Shown here: positions 36,242-46,413 of the stretch, in pieces
How positions within the stretch are numbered: position 1 is the stretch's first letter
Layout: each line of letters opens with the position of its first letter
Assembly (NCBI RefSeq): GCF_900102885.1
Contig: NZ_FNGE01000002.1
Location: forward strand, 310,001 to 374,000
Length of the DNA: 64,000 nucleotides
Reading direction: 5' to 3'
Origin: Paracoccus chinensis
GTDB taxonomy: Bacteria; Pseudomonadota; Alphaproteobacteria; Rhodobacterales; Rhodobacteraceae
Notes under the pieces: generated by a model
What the model was told of the DNA's origin: nothing
Database searches by the model: none
What the model saw: the letters and a program-made list of their open reading frames with translations, nothing else
Made by a program: the position numbers and the translations under genes

Positions 36242-37179
36242 CGCGGGTCGAGCAGCGTGTATTCGTCGGAAAAGCGGTTCAGGTAATCCAGCATCGGTCC
36301 CGCCGCCCGCCATTGCCGTAGCAGCGCGCGGCCCAAGCGGCGGCGGTCTGGCCAGTGGCGGCGGGTCAGCCCCTCCTCGGCACCCGGCAGGCCGGCATAG
36401 GGCGCGCGCCAGCGCAGGGGCACGATGCCTTCCGACCGTTTCAGCCAAGGCTTGTCGGGTCCGATGAAATGCACGAGGCAGGGGTCCGCCATGGCCGACA
36501 GATGCGCCGAGGCCCAGGTGAACTGCCAGTTCCACAGCGGGCTCATTTCGGCCCAGTCGCCGCGCAGCACGCCATTCAGCAGCGCCTGGTCGCGGCCAAG
36601 GCCGGCAAGGTGGGTCCGGGCGAAAGCGGCGCAGCGGGCGGGCAGGTCCTGTTCGGCCCAGGCCTCGGTGTCCACCATCACCACGCCTGCATTGAAATAG
36701 GGTGCCGCAGGCCAGCCAAGCCTTTTGAAATCCGGCACCCGCTTGCCGGGCTGACGCCATTGGCGGTTGTCGCGCACGGCCCCCACGGCGCGGCCCCTCA
36801 TGTCGGCGGCCATCAGCCGCCCCGGATCGCCGCGCTCGAACAGGATGTCGGCGTCCAGCACGAGGATGCGCCGCCAGCGCCCTCTCAGGGCACCCGCGAG
36901 GAACACGTCCATGTAGGTCGCGACCGAGCGCCGCCCGTCCAGCGGCAGCGCAGCCTCCAGCGTCGCGTCGCGGGCGGCGACGTGGCCCACGCCCGCCCGG
37001 GCCAGCGCCGGCGGCAGTTCCAGCGGCTCGGGCGAGCCGATCAGCACGTCCCAGCCGCGACCTTCGACCGCAAGCTGGCCTGCCACGACCGAAGCATAGG
37101 GCAGGTAGCCCGCGTCGCAGGCCACGATCACGGCGCGGTCGGACAACTGCCGGAAGCCCGGCGAGATCACGGCATTCAT
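36238..37179 (-). CDS. Glycosyltransferase, family 8-like
   Basis: This 313-residue GT-A fold enzyme has the metal-binding DxD in ILVLDADILFERGD, PYFNAGVVMVDTEAW, DQALLNGVLRGDW and HFIGPDKPW, the pattern of family 8 LPS-type glycosyltransferases. It probably adds a hexose to a surface glycan. There is no signal peptide and no glycan gene cluster nearby. The ATG at 37179 was chosen, and a GTG five codons earlier is possible. Confidence 0.82.
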   Translation of the reverse strand: MNAVISPGFRQLSDRAVIVACDAGYLPYASVVAGQLAVEGRGWDVLIGSPEPLELPPALARAGVGHVAARDATLEAALPLDGRRSVATYMDVFLAGALRGRWRRILVLDADILFERGDPGRLMAADMRGRAVGAVRDNRQWRQPGKRVPDFKRLGWPAAPYFNAGVVMVDTEAWAEQDLPARCAAFARTHLAGLGRDQALLNGVLRGDWAEMSPLWNWQFTWASAHLSAMADPCLVHFIGPDKPWLKRSEGIVPLRWRAPYAGLPGAEEGLTRRHWPDRRRLGRALLRQWRAAGPMLDYLNRFSDEYTLLDPR

Positions 37180-37267
37180 GCGCCCGATTTCCACGCGTTG
37201 AAACCGAAAGGCAAGCGCGCGCTTTCCCCTCTAACCCTGCCGCAAGCGGCGTGATAGCGTGAACACC

Positions 37268-39526
37268 ATGGTCCAGATCCCTTCCCGACAGCAGATCCTC
37301 GAATGGATCGCCGACAATCCCGACGCCACTGCCAAGCGCGACATCGCCAAGGCCTTCGGCATCAAGGGCAGCGACCGCATCGAGCTCAAGCGCGTGCTGC
37401 GCGAACTCGAGGACGAGGGCCTGCTGGAACGCCGCCGTCGCCATTACCGCGACCACGAGAAGCTGCCCCCCGTCAGCGTGGTCGAGATCCTGCCGCCCGA
37501 TGCAGACGGCGACATCTTCGCGAAACCGATGGAATGGCAGGGCACCGCCCCCATGCCGCGCATCCTCTTCGCCCCCCGCAAGGCCGACCCCGCCGTGGGT
37601 GCGGGCGAGCGCGTGCTGGTCCGCCTGACCGAGGTCGAGGGCGAGGACTACCAGTACCAAGCCCGGCTCATGCGCCGCATCGGCACCGCGCCCCACCGCG
37701 TCGTCGGCATCTTCCGCAAGGAGACCGAGGGCGGACGGATCGTCCCCATCGACAAGGGCGTCGACCGCGAATGGCGTGTCCTGGCCGAAGCCGCGCAGGG
37801 CGCGCAGGACGGTGAACTGGTCGAGGCCGAGCAGATCGGCTCGCGCAACCGCATCGGCCTGCCGCAGGCTCGCATCATCGAGCGGCTGGGCGACCCCTCG
37901 GCCCCGCGTGCCGTCAGCCTGATCGCCATCCATCAGCACGGCATCCCCGACGACTTCCCCGACGCGGTGATGGCCGAGGCCGATGCCCAGAAGCCCGCCA
38001 CCATGAAGGGCCGCGAGGACCTGCGCGACCTGCCGCTTGTCACCATCGACCCGGTGGACGCCCGCGACCATGACGACGCCGTGGCCGCCATGCCCGACGA
38101 CGATCCCCGGAACGAAGGCGGCATGATCCTGTGGGTCGCCATTGCTGACGTCGCCCATTACGTCCGCCCGCAGTCGGCCTTGGACATGGAAGCGCGGCAC
38201 CGGGGCAACTCGACATACTTCCCCGACCGCGTGGTGCCGATGCTGCCGGACGTGCTGTCGGGCGACCTGTGTTCGCTGCACGAAGGGGTGGACCGCCCCG
38301 TGATCGCCGTCAGGATGCGGATCGACGCGCAGGGCAACAAGATCGGCCACGACTTCCACCGCGGCATGATGAACAGCATGGCGTCGCTCTCCTACGAGCA
38401 GGCGCAGACGGCGGCCGATGGCACGCCCGACGAGCAAGCCGCGCCGCTGATGGACAACGTGATCCGCCCGCTGTTTGCGGCCTATGAGCTGCTCAAGGCT
38501 GCCCGCGCCCGCCGCCAGCCGCTGGATCTCGATCTGCCGGAACGGCGGATCGAGTTGACCCCCGACGGCCGGGTAAAATCCGTGGCCTTCCGCGACCGCT
38601 TCAATGCCCACCGGCTGATCGAGGAGTTCATGGTGCTGGCCAATGTCGCCGCCGCCGAGGAACTGACCCGCCTGCGCCGCCCCCTGCTGTTCCGCGTCCA
38701 CGAGGAGCCGAGCCCCGAGAAGCTGAACGCCCTGCGCGACGTGGCCGAGGCTTCGGGCTTCGCGCTGGCCAAGGGCCAGGTGCTGCAGACGAGCCACCTG
38801 AACCGGCTGCTCGCCCAGGCGCAGGGGACCGATTTCGACGAACTGATCAACGTCAGCACGCTGCGGTCCATGACGCAGGCCTATTACAACGCGGAAAACC
38901 TCGGCCATTTCGGGCTGGCGCTGAAGAACTATGCGCATTTCACCTCGCCCATCCGCCGCTATTCCGACCTGATCGTGCATCGCGCGCTGATCTCGGGGCA
39001 CCAGTGGGGCAAGGACGGACTGTCGGCGCAGGACATCGAGACGCTGGAGGATACCGCCCAGCACATCTCGGACACCGAGCGCCGCAGCATGGCGGCCGAG
39101 CGCGACACGACCGACCGCTACCTTGCCGCCTATCTGGCCGACCGGGTGGGCTCCGAGTTCACCGGCCGCATCAGCGGCGTCCAGCGCTTCGGCGCCTTCG
39201 TCAAGCTGGACGAGACGGGGGCCGACGGTCTGCTGCCCATCCGCGAGATCGGGAACGAGTATTTCCACTTCGACCGCGACGCACAGACCCTGGTCGGCTC
39301 GGACAGCGGCACCGTGATCGGCATCGGCCAGCGCGTAACCGTGCGTCTGGCCGAGGCGATCCCCACCACCGGCGGGTTGACGCTGGAACTGGTGGAGCTT
39401 GAAGGCCGCAGCATCGCCCGGGGTCCCCAGGGCCGCCGCGGCAAGTCCCCCCGCCGCCGCGACGCGCAGAACGCCAAGGCCGGCGAAGCCCGCGCCCGCA
39501 AGCTGCGGCGTATCCGCAAGCGGTAA
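37268..39526 (+). CDS. rnr: Ribonuclease R
   Basis: This 752-residue processive 3'-5' exoribonuclease has an N-terminal winged helix (ILEWIADNPDATAKRDIAKAF), cold-shock domains, an RNB catalytic domain with the acidic cluster TIDPVDARDHDDAV, HFTSPIRRYSDLIVHRAL, and a C-terminal S1 domain (FTGRISGVQRFGAFVKL). The tail is basic (KSPRRRDAQNAK and similar). ATG at 37268 is preferred over a GTG three codons earlier. Confidence 0.96.
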   Translation: MVQIPSRQQILEWIADNPDATAKRDIAKAFGIKGSDRIELKRVLRELEDEGLLERRRRHYRDHEKLPPVSVVEILPPDADGDIFAKPMEWQGTAPMPRILFAPRKADPAVGAGERVLVRLTEVEGEDYQYQARLMRRIGTAPHRVVGIFRKETEGGRIVPIDKGVDREWRVLAEAAQGAQDGELVEAEQIGSRNRIGLPQARIIERLGDPSAPRAVSLIAIHQHGIPDDFPDAVMAEADAQKPATMKGREDLRDLPLVTIDPVDARDHDDAVAAMPDDDPRNEGGMILWVAIADVAHYVRPQSALDMEARHRGNSTYFPDRVVPMLPDVLSGDLCSLHEGVDRPVIAVRMRIDAQGNKIGHDFHRGMMNSMASLSYEQAQTAADGTPDEQAAPLMDNVIRPLFAAYELLKAARARRQPLDLDLPERRIELTPDGRVKSVAFRDRFNAHRLIEEFMVLANVAAAEELTRLRRPLLFRVHEEPSPEKLNALRDVAEASGFALAKGQVLQTSHLNRLLAQAQGTDFDELINVSTLRSMTQAYYNAENLGHFGLALKNYAHFTSPIRRYSDLIVHRALISGHQWGKDGLSAQDIETLEDTAQHISDTERRSMAAERDTTDRYLAAYLADRVGSEFTGRISGVQRFGAFVKLDETGADGLLPIREIGNEYFHFDRDAQTLVGSDSGTVIGIGQRVTVRLAEAIPTTGGLTLELVELEGRSIARGPQGRRGKSPRRRDAQNAKAGEARARKLRRIRKR

Positions 39527-39658
39527 CCCCTCGAAGATGCTGCGCCGGGGGATGCCTCTGGCGCGGCAGGACATATCAAGGCTGCTTCTCAAGCCGCTGA
39601 GGCTCGGCGAGCCGTTCCAGAGCGGTCGCTGCTCAGCGCCGTCTGTTCTTCTTCGTGC

Positions 39659-39692
39659 AAATATCCCGGGGTCCGGGGCAGCGCCCCGGTCC
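39659..39692 (-). repeat. Dispersed palindromic repeat, full copy 3 (inverted)
   Basis: On the minus strand the unit reads GACCGGGGCGCTGCCCCGG followed by ACCCCGGGATATTT, identical over 33 bp to the copy at 8467 on plus. It sits between the convergent rnr and pckA genes. Confidence 0.85.
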
Positions 39693-39702
39693 GGCGGTGG
39701 CC

Positions 39703-39737
39703 CAAAAGGAAAAGGCGGCTCCTTTCGAAACCGCCCT
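39703..39737 (-). terminator. Terminator after pckA
   Basis: Read on minus, GGCGG (39735-39731) pairs with CCGCC (39718-39714), enclosing a palindromic TTTCGAAA, and is followed by TTTTCCTTTT. It lies 22 bp beyond the pckA stop. Confidence 0.6.
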
Positions 39738-39758
39738 TCCATCAGCCTGAAGACAGGA

Positions 39759-41354
<1,596 letters not shown>

Positions 41355-41622
41355 GCCGGTGGTTCCTTGGGTCGAGTTCGCTGCAACCTGCGCGCCTGCG
41401 GCATGGTCGCCCAGACCTTGGCGACCCTGGTCTTCGAGCTTGCGATTCAGGTTGACGACGGTCTGTGCCATGCGGGGAACTCCTTGGATCGGGCGCGCTG
41501 TGCTTCGGGCCCCTATAACATGGCGGAATGATGATGATAGACCAACAGGAGTGGCAGTTAGCGCAACCAGAGATGGTTAGCGTTATCATTGCCGCAATGG
41601 TTAACTCCTGCGGCATGGTCCC

Positions 41623-42036
41623 ATGACCACGATCCACGCCAGCGCCGTGGAAATTGGGGGGCGGGGGCTGCTGATCCTGGGTCCGTCGGGCGCGGGCAAG
41701 TCGGCGCTGGCCTTGGCGCTGATGGGACTGGGCGCGCGGCTGGTAGCCGACGACCGGGTGGTCCTGCGGATCCAGAGCCGACACCTTCTGGCCGGCTGCC
41801 CGCCCGCGATCCGGGGCCGCATCGAGGCGCGCGGCGTCGGCATCCTGCGCGCCGACCCGGCCGGCCCGGTTCCGCTGGCGCAGGTCGTGGATCTGGGGCA
41901 GGCGGAAACAGAGCGACTGCCGCCTTTCCGCACCACCTTCCTGCTGGGGTTGGAGCTGCCCCTTGTGCTGGGGCCGATGGAGCCGCATCTTCCACCCGCA
42001 CTGATGCAGTTGATGCGCAGCGGGCGCTGTGACTGA
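41623..42036 (+). CDS. hprK: HPr kinase/phosphorylase, short alphaproteobacterial form
   Basis: This 137-residue protein corresponds to the catalytic C-terminal domain only, with Walker A GPSGAGKS (residues 20-27), DDRVVL, and IEARGVGILRA as the HprK signature region. It phosphorylates the regulatory Ser of HPr. The short form without the N-terminal domain is normal for alphaproteobacteria. It is divergent from pckA and is the first gene of hprK-rapZ-EIIA-HPr. Confidence 0.92.
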   Translation: MTTIHASAVEIGGRGLLILGPSGAGKSALALALMGLGARLVADDRVVLRIQSRHLLAGCPPAIRGRIEARGVGILRADPAGPVPLAQVVDLGQAETERLPPFRTTFLLGLELPLVLGPMEPHLPPALMQLMRSGRCD

Positions 42037-42069
42037 GGGCCGGAGCGGTTCCGGCGGAAGGGATGGGCC

Positions 42070-43068
42070 TTGAACAGCGACCAGGCAGTGTCGGACGAGC
42101 ATGCCCCCGAGCCGCAGGCCCAGCGGCTTGTGCTGGTGACGGGCCCCTCGGGCGCCGGGCGGTCCACGGCGATCCACGCGCTCGAGGACATGGGCTTCGA
42201 GGCGATCGACAACCTGCCCCTGTCGCTGATCCCGCGCCTGCTGGATGGCCAGCCCCGTCCCGTGCCGCTGGCCCTGGGGCTGGACGTGCGCAACCGCGAT
42301 TTCTCGGCCTCGAACCTGATCGAGCTGATCGACGTGCTGACCCGCAATCCCGGTTTCGCGCCCGAGGTGCTGTATCTCGACTGCGCCACCGAAACGCTGC
42401 TGCGGCGCTATTCGGAAACGCGCCGCCGCCATCCGCTGGGCGAGGGCAGCACGCCCGCCGACGCGATCACGGCCGAGCACGACATGCTGTCCCCGGTCCG
42501 GGCGCGCGCCGACGTGCTGATCGACACGACCGAGCTGTCGCCCCATGACCTGCGGGCGGAACTCGCGCGGACCTTCGACCTGCGGGGCGGGCGGGGGCTT
42601 TCGGTCTCGCTGCAGTCCTTCAGCTACAAGCGGGGGGTGCCGCGCGGACTGGACATGATGTTCGACTGCCGGTTCCTCGCGAACCCGCATTGGGAGCCGG
42701 GTTTGCGGCCCTTCGACGGGCGGGACGGGCCGGTTCAGGATTACGTGACGGCAGATCCCCGGTTCCGGGCCTTCTTCGGGCAGGTCCGTGACCTTATCTT
42801 GTTTTTGCTGCCCGCGCAGGTGGATGAGGGCAAGGCGCATCTGGCGATAGGCTTCGGCTGCACCGGAGGGCAACATCGTTCCGTCACTTTGGTGGAGCTG
42901 ATGGCCGACGCGCTTGCGAAAGAGGGCTGGCAGGTGTCAAAACGACACCGGGAATTGGAACGTCGCGCCTCGGCGCTGCGACCGGCCGACCCGACCCGCT
43001 CAGAACAGCCGGGGGTGTCCGGCGGATCGGCGGGCGGCGGGCCGTTGCGAATGGTGGAAGGCAGTTGA
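42070..43068 (+). CDS. rapZ: RNase adapter / nucleotide-binding protein RapZ
   Basis: This 332-residue P-loop protein of the RapZ (YvcJ) family has Walker A GPSGAGRS (about residues 25-32), [10 protein letters not shown], the Walker B-like VLYLDC, and [20 protein letters not shown] with [15 protein letters not shown] in the C-terminal domain. In enterics RapZ targets GlmZ sRNA to RNase E. The role in this family is less clear. It starts at TTG with GGAAGGG upstream. About 35 residues of disordered tail follow the conserved domain. Confidence 0.92.
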   Translation: MNSDQAVSDEHAPEPQAQRLVLVTGPSGAGRSTAIHALEDMGFEAIDNLPLSLIPRLLDGQPRPVPLALGLDVRNRDFSASNLIELIDVLTRNPGFAPEVLYLDCATETLLRRYSETRRRHPLGEGSTPADAITAEHDMLSPVRARADVLIDTTELSPHDLRAELARTFDLRGGRGLSVSLQSFSYKRGVPRGLDMMFDCRFLANPHWEPGLRPFDGRDGPVQDYVTADPRFRAFFGQVRDLILFLLPAQVDEGKAHLAIGFGCTGGQHRSVTLVELMADALAKEGWQVSKRHRELERRASALRPADPTRSEQPGVSGGSAGGGPLRMVEGS

Positions 43069-43475
43069 TCGGAATCGTCATCGTCGCACATGGGGGGCTG
43101 GCGCGCGAATATGTCGCCGCCGTCCAGCATGTGGTCGGACCCCAGACCGGCCTTCGGGCCGTCACCATCGAGGATAACCACGACCGTGCCGCCAAGCAGG
43201 ACGAGATCTGCCAGGCCGCGAACGACGTGGACACGGGCGATGGCGTCGTGATCGTCACCGACCTGTTCGGCGGCTCGCCGTCGAACCTGTCGATGCCGGC
43301 CTGCCTGCCCGCGCGCCGCCGCATCCTTTACGGCGCCAACCTGCCCATGCTGGTCAAGCTGGCCAAGTCGCGCCACCTTGCGGTCGAGGAGGCCGCGGTT
43401 CTCGCCGCCGAGGCGGGACGCAAGTACATCGACTGCTACGCCCCCGAACCTTCGCCGGTCCGGGCCGCGCTGTGA
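43065..43475 (+). CDS. PTS EIIA component, mannose type (regulatory PTS)
   Basis: This 136-residue EIIA-Man domain has the phosphorylatable His9 in [10 protein letters not shown] and [13 protein letters not shown]. No EIIB or EIIC lies nearby, so it probably serves regulation rather than sugar uptake. It begins with TTG inside the rapZ stop (TTGA), showing translational coupling. Confidence 0.92.
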   Translation: MIGIVIVAHGGLAREYVAAVQHVVGPQTGLRAVTIEDNHDRAAKQDEICQAANDVDTGDGVVIVTDLFGGSPSNLSMPACLPARRRILYGANLPMLVKLAKSRHLAVEEAAVLAAEAGRKYIDCYAPEPSPVRAAL

Positions 43476-43747
43476 CCGAGTTCAGCCGCGAACTGCGGAT
43501 CGTCAACGAAAAGGGACTGCACGCCCGCGCCTCGGCCCGCTTTGCCGAGACGGTGGAACGCTTCGACGCCCGCGCCATGGTGGAAAAGGACGGCGAGACG
43601 GTGTCGGGCGATTCGATCATGGGCCTGCTGATGCTGGTCGCCCCGCGCGGCAGCACCATCCGCGTCACAACCAGTGGCCCCGAGGCCGGGCCGCTGATGC
43701 AGGCGCTGGCCGAACTGGTGGACAGCTACTTCGGCGAAGGCCGCTGA
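43472..43747 (+). CDS. ptsH: Phosphocarrier protein HPr
   Basis: This 91-residue HPr has the active His17 in KGLHARASARF and the HprK target Ser48 in GDSIMGLLML. It receives phosphate from enzyme I, encoded elsewhere, and passes it to the EIIA. It starts with GTG overlapping the EIIA stop (GTGA). Together with hprK it forms the conserved alphaproteobacterial regulatory PTS. Confidence 0.94.
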   Translation: MTEFSRELRIVNEKGLHARASARFAETVERFDARAMVEKDGETVSGDSIMGLLMLVAPRGSTIRVTTSGPEAGPLMQALAELVDSYFGEGR

Positions 43748-43757
43748 GGGCCGCCCC

Positions 43758-44366
43758 TTGGCCCGCGACAGCTATCACCACGGCAACCTGCGGCAGGCGC
43801 TCGTCGAGGCCACCGTTTCGCTGATCGAGGACAAGGGGCCGATGGCCTTCACCCTGGCCGAGGCTGCGCGCCAGGCCGGCGTCAGCGCCGCCGCCCCTTA
43901 CCGCCATTTCTCGGGCCGCGAGCAGTTGCTCGAGGAGGTCGCGCGGCAGGGCTTCCTCGACTTCGCGGCGCGGCTGGAAGCTGCCTTCGATGAGGGCCGG
44001 CCCTCGGCGCTGTCGGCCTTCCTGCGCATGGGGCAGGCCTACTTGGGCTTTGCCGCCGAGAAGCCCGGCTTCTACATGGCGATGTTCGAGGCGGGCCTGT
44101 CGATCGCGGGCAATGCCGACCTGGCCGCGGCGGCCGAGCGGGCCGAGGCCGCCCTCGTCCGGGGCGCCGAGGCACTGTTCGCGCGCCTGCCCGCAGACCG
44201 CCGCCCGCCGCCCTCGATGGTCGCGAACCACGTCTGGGCGCTGTCCCATGGCGTGGTCGAACTGTTCAGGCGTGGCCGCCCCGGTGCGCGCAGCCCGATC
44301 TCGGCCGACCAAATGCTGGAAAGCGGCGTGCTGATCTACCTGCGCGGCCTCGGCGTCATCGAGTAA
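43758..44366 (+). CDS. TetR/AcrR family regulator with WHG domain
   Basis: This 202-residue regulator has an N-terminal HTH (YHHGNLRQALVEATVSLI, TLAEAARQAGVSAAAPYRHF) and a C-terminal ligand domain of the WHG type (HVWALSHGVVELF). The target and ligand are unknown. The TTG start lies 10 bp after ptsH with weak upstream GAGGG, so it may be read through from the PTS operon. Confidence 0.88.
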   Translation: MARDSYHHGNLRQALVEATVSLIEDKGPMAFTLAEAARQAGVSAAAPYRHFSGREQLLEEVARQGFLDFAARLEAAFDEGRPSALSAFLRMGQAYLGFAAEKPGFYMAMFEAGLSIAGNADLAAAAERAEAALVRGAEALFARLPADRRPPPSMVANHVWALSHGVVELFRRGRPGARSPISADQMLESGVLIYLRGLGVIE

Positions 44367-44415
44367 CGGATTCTTTCGTGACGGGCATTGACGCAGGCCC
44401 CTGCGGCTCCAACAT

Positions 44416-44432
44416 TGTTAATGTGATTAACA
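44416..44432. promoter_or_regulatory. Perfect palindrome upstream of the DUF2852 gene
   Basis: TGTTAATGTGATTAACA is a perfect 7-3-7 inverted repeat. It overlaps a CRP-like TGTGA-N7-TCACA arrangement (44422-44438). It ends 26 bp before the ATG, a position suited to an operator. The TetR gene just upstream is a candidate source of the binding protein, which is inference only. Confidence 0.5.
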
Positions 44433-44458
44433 TTCACATTCCTGAACGGAGCACCCCC

Positions 44459-44866
44459 ATGATCCCAGCCTACGAACCTCGCAGCTATCTGCCCGCCCAA
44501 GGCGTCGTTCAGTCCGCAAGGCAGCTTCTGCTGCAGGCCCGCGACTGGCTGGACGCGCGGGGCAGGGTGGCCTGGCTTGCCGCCATGGTCCTCGGCCTCG
44601 TCTTCGCCTGGCCGGTGGGCCTTGCCATCCTCGGCTACATGATCTGGAGCAAACGCATGTTCGGAACCTGCACCCGCCGCAGCCGCCACGTCCCGGCCTA
44701 TCGCGCCGAAAGCACCGGCAATGCCGCCTTCGACGCGTACCGCGATGAAACGCTGAAGCGGCTGGAAGACGAGCACCGCGCCTTCCTGGACTTTCTGCAG
44801 AAGCTGCGCGAGGCCCGCGACAAGGCCGAGTTCGACCAGTTCATGGACGAACGCCGCCAGAACTGA
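44459..44866 (+). CDS. DUF2852 membrane-associated protein
   Basis: This 135-residue protein has one clear membrane segment (VAWLAAMVLGLVFAWPVGLAILGYMIW) and a charged helical C-terminal part (FDAYRDETLKRLEDEHRAFLDF, LREARDKAEFDQFMDERR), as in the DUF2852 family. The function is unknown. The ATG at 44459 follows CGGAG. It lies 92 bp beyond tetR with a palindrome in between. Confidence 0.85.
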   Translation: MIPAYEPRSYLPAQGVVQSARQLLLQARDWLDARGRVAWLAAMVLGLVFAWPVGLAILGYMIWSKRMFGTCTRRSRHVPAYRAESTGNAAFDAYRDETLKRLEDEHRAFLDFLQKLREARDKAEFDQFMDERRQN

Positions 44867-44872
44867 AGCAAA

Positions 44873-44898
44873 GGGGCCGGTCCAGCCGGCCCCCTTTT
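44873..44898. terminator. Bidirectional terminator between the DUF2852 gene and gshA
   Basis: GGGGCCGG (44873-44880) and CCGGCCCC (44886-44893) form an 8-bp stem with a TCCAG loop, preceded by AAA and followed by CTTTT. It serves the plus gene well and overlaps the end of convergent gshA. Confidence 0.8.
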
Positions 44899-46262
44899 CA
44901 ATAGGCGCAGTCGGCGTAGATGCGCGACAGCTCGCCCTGCCATTCGCCGTGATACTTCGCCAGCAGGTCGTCCGCCGCCGTCGCGCCGCGTTCCACCTTG
45001 TCCCGCAGCACGGCCAGGAACTGCGCCTCATCCGCGCCCCGGTCGTCCAGATGCCCGCGCGCGGCCAGCCCGGCCTCGGCCAGCGTCAGCGTCTCGGCGG
45101 CGAGATCGCGCAGCTTCAGGCCGTCGAACTCGCCCGCCAGTCCGTCGCGGGCGGCGGCGCGGCGCAGGCCCTCGCGCTGCTCGTGCGTCCAGCCGCGGGT
45201 CAGTTCCGTCGCGGCATCCAGCGCCCCCTGGTCGTAGGTCAGCCCGACCCACAGCGCGGGCAGGGCGTTGAGGTGGCTCAGCGGGCCGCAATCGGCGCCG
45301 CGCATCTCGATGTATTTCTTGACCCGCGCCTCGGGGAAGACGGTGGTCATGTGGTCGGCCCAGTCCGACAGCGTCGGCACCTCGCCCGGCAGCGCGGGCA
45401 GGCGGCCCTTGAGGAAATCGCGGAAGCTCTGGCCCAGCGCGTCGATGTAGGTCCCGTCGCGGTAGACGAAATACATAGGTACATCGAGGACATAGTCCAC
45501 CCAGGCCTCGTAGCCGAAGCCTTCCTCGAAGACGAAGGGCAGCATCCCCGTGCGCGCCGCGTCGAGGTTCTGCCAGATATGCGCGCGCCAGGACTTCATC
45601 CCGTTCGGCTTGCCGTCGAGGAAGGGCGAGCTTGCGAACAGCGCCGTCGCCACCGGCTGCAGGGCCAGCGCCACCCGCAGCTTCTGCACCATGTCGGCCT
45701 CGGACGCATAGTCGAGGTTCACCTGCACGGTGCAGGTCCGGTACATCATCTGGGTGCCCAGCGTGCCGACCTTCTGCATGTAGGGCGTCATCAGCGCATA
45801 GCGGCCCTTGGGCATCATCGGCATCTGGTCCTGGCCCCAGACCGGCGCGGCGCCAAGGCCCATGAAGCCGATGCCCAAGCCTTCCGTCACCGCCGCGACC
45901 TCGGACAGGTGCTGGCGCGTCTCGGCGTCGGTGTCGTGGATCGTCTCGACCGGCGCGCCCGACAGTTCAAGCTGCCCGCCCGGTTCCAGGCTGACATTGG
46001 CGCCGGCCCTGGACAGGCCGATCAGCTTGCCGCTCTCACGCAGTTCCGACCAGCCGAAGCGGTCGCGCAGTCCTTCCAGGATGGCAAGGATCGAGCGCGG
46101 CCCCTCGTAGGGCAGGGGCTCGAGCGTGTCCCACAGGAAGCCGAACTTCTCGTGCTCGGTGCCGATGCGCCAGCTTTCGCGCGGCTTCTCGCCCAAGGCG
46201 ATATAGTCGGCGAGCTGCTCTCGGCGCTCGATCGGGCCGCCGCCCTGCTGGGGAATGGACAT
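44898..46262 (-). CDS. gshA: Glutamate-cysteine ligase (plant/alphaproteobacterial type)
   Basis: This 454-residue enzyme catalyses the first step of glutathione synthesis. Typical stretches are WRIGTEHEKFGF, EPGGQLELSG, MYRTCTVQVNLDY, and KKYIEMRGADCGP with HLNALPALWVGLTY, the pattern of the GSH1-like group rather than enteric GshA. The ATG at 46262 (MSIPQQGG) is preferred to the longer open frame. The gshB gene is not in the window. Confidence 0.93.
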   Translation of the reverse strand: MSIPQQGGGPIERREQLADYIALGEKPRESWRIGTEHEKFGFLWDTLEPLPYEGPRSILAILEGLRDRFGWSELRESGKLIGLSRAGANVSLEPGGQLELSGAPVETIHDTDAETRQHLSEVAAVTEGLGIGFMGLGAAPVWGQDQMPMMPKGRYALMTPYMQKVGTLGTQMMYRTCTVQVNLDYASEADMVQKLRVALALQPVATALFASSPFLDGKPNGMKSWRAHIWQNLDAARTGMLPFVFEEGFGYEAWVDYVLDVPMYFVYRDGTYIDALGQSFRDFLKGRLPALPGEVPTLSDWADHMTTVFPEARVKKYIEMRGADCGPLSHLNALPALWVGLTYDQGALDAATELTRGWTHEQREGLRRAAARDGLAGEFDGLKLRDLAAETLTLAEAGLAARGHLDDRGADEAQFLAVLRDKVERGATAADDLLAKYHGEWQGELSRIYADCAY

Positions 46263-46413
46263 GGGGGCCCTCACGAGGTCGTAATCGTTCGGACAGGTGG
46301 CGCGACGGTGGGGGAGTGTCAAGCCAACCCTTCGGCGGGCCTCGCCCAAGCCTTGCCCGGCCCGCGCGCGCGTGTCACAGGCTGGGGCCAATCCCAAAGC
46401 TCCCGAGATCCCG

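Noticed and set aside
35666..39742. 1358-codon open frame on the minus strand
   Set aside because: It is antisense to ChaC, the glycosyltransferase leader and rnr, all well supported. Its translation is low-complexity (rich in Gly, His, Arg, Val) and matches no family. High-G+C DNA commonly gives such shadow frames.
42063..42548. ATG at 42063 as the rapZ start
   Set aside because: It is out of frame with the RapZ domain and leads to a shadow translation. The in-frame TTG at 42070 is the earliest plausible start.
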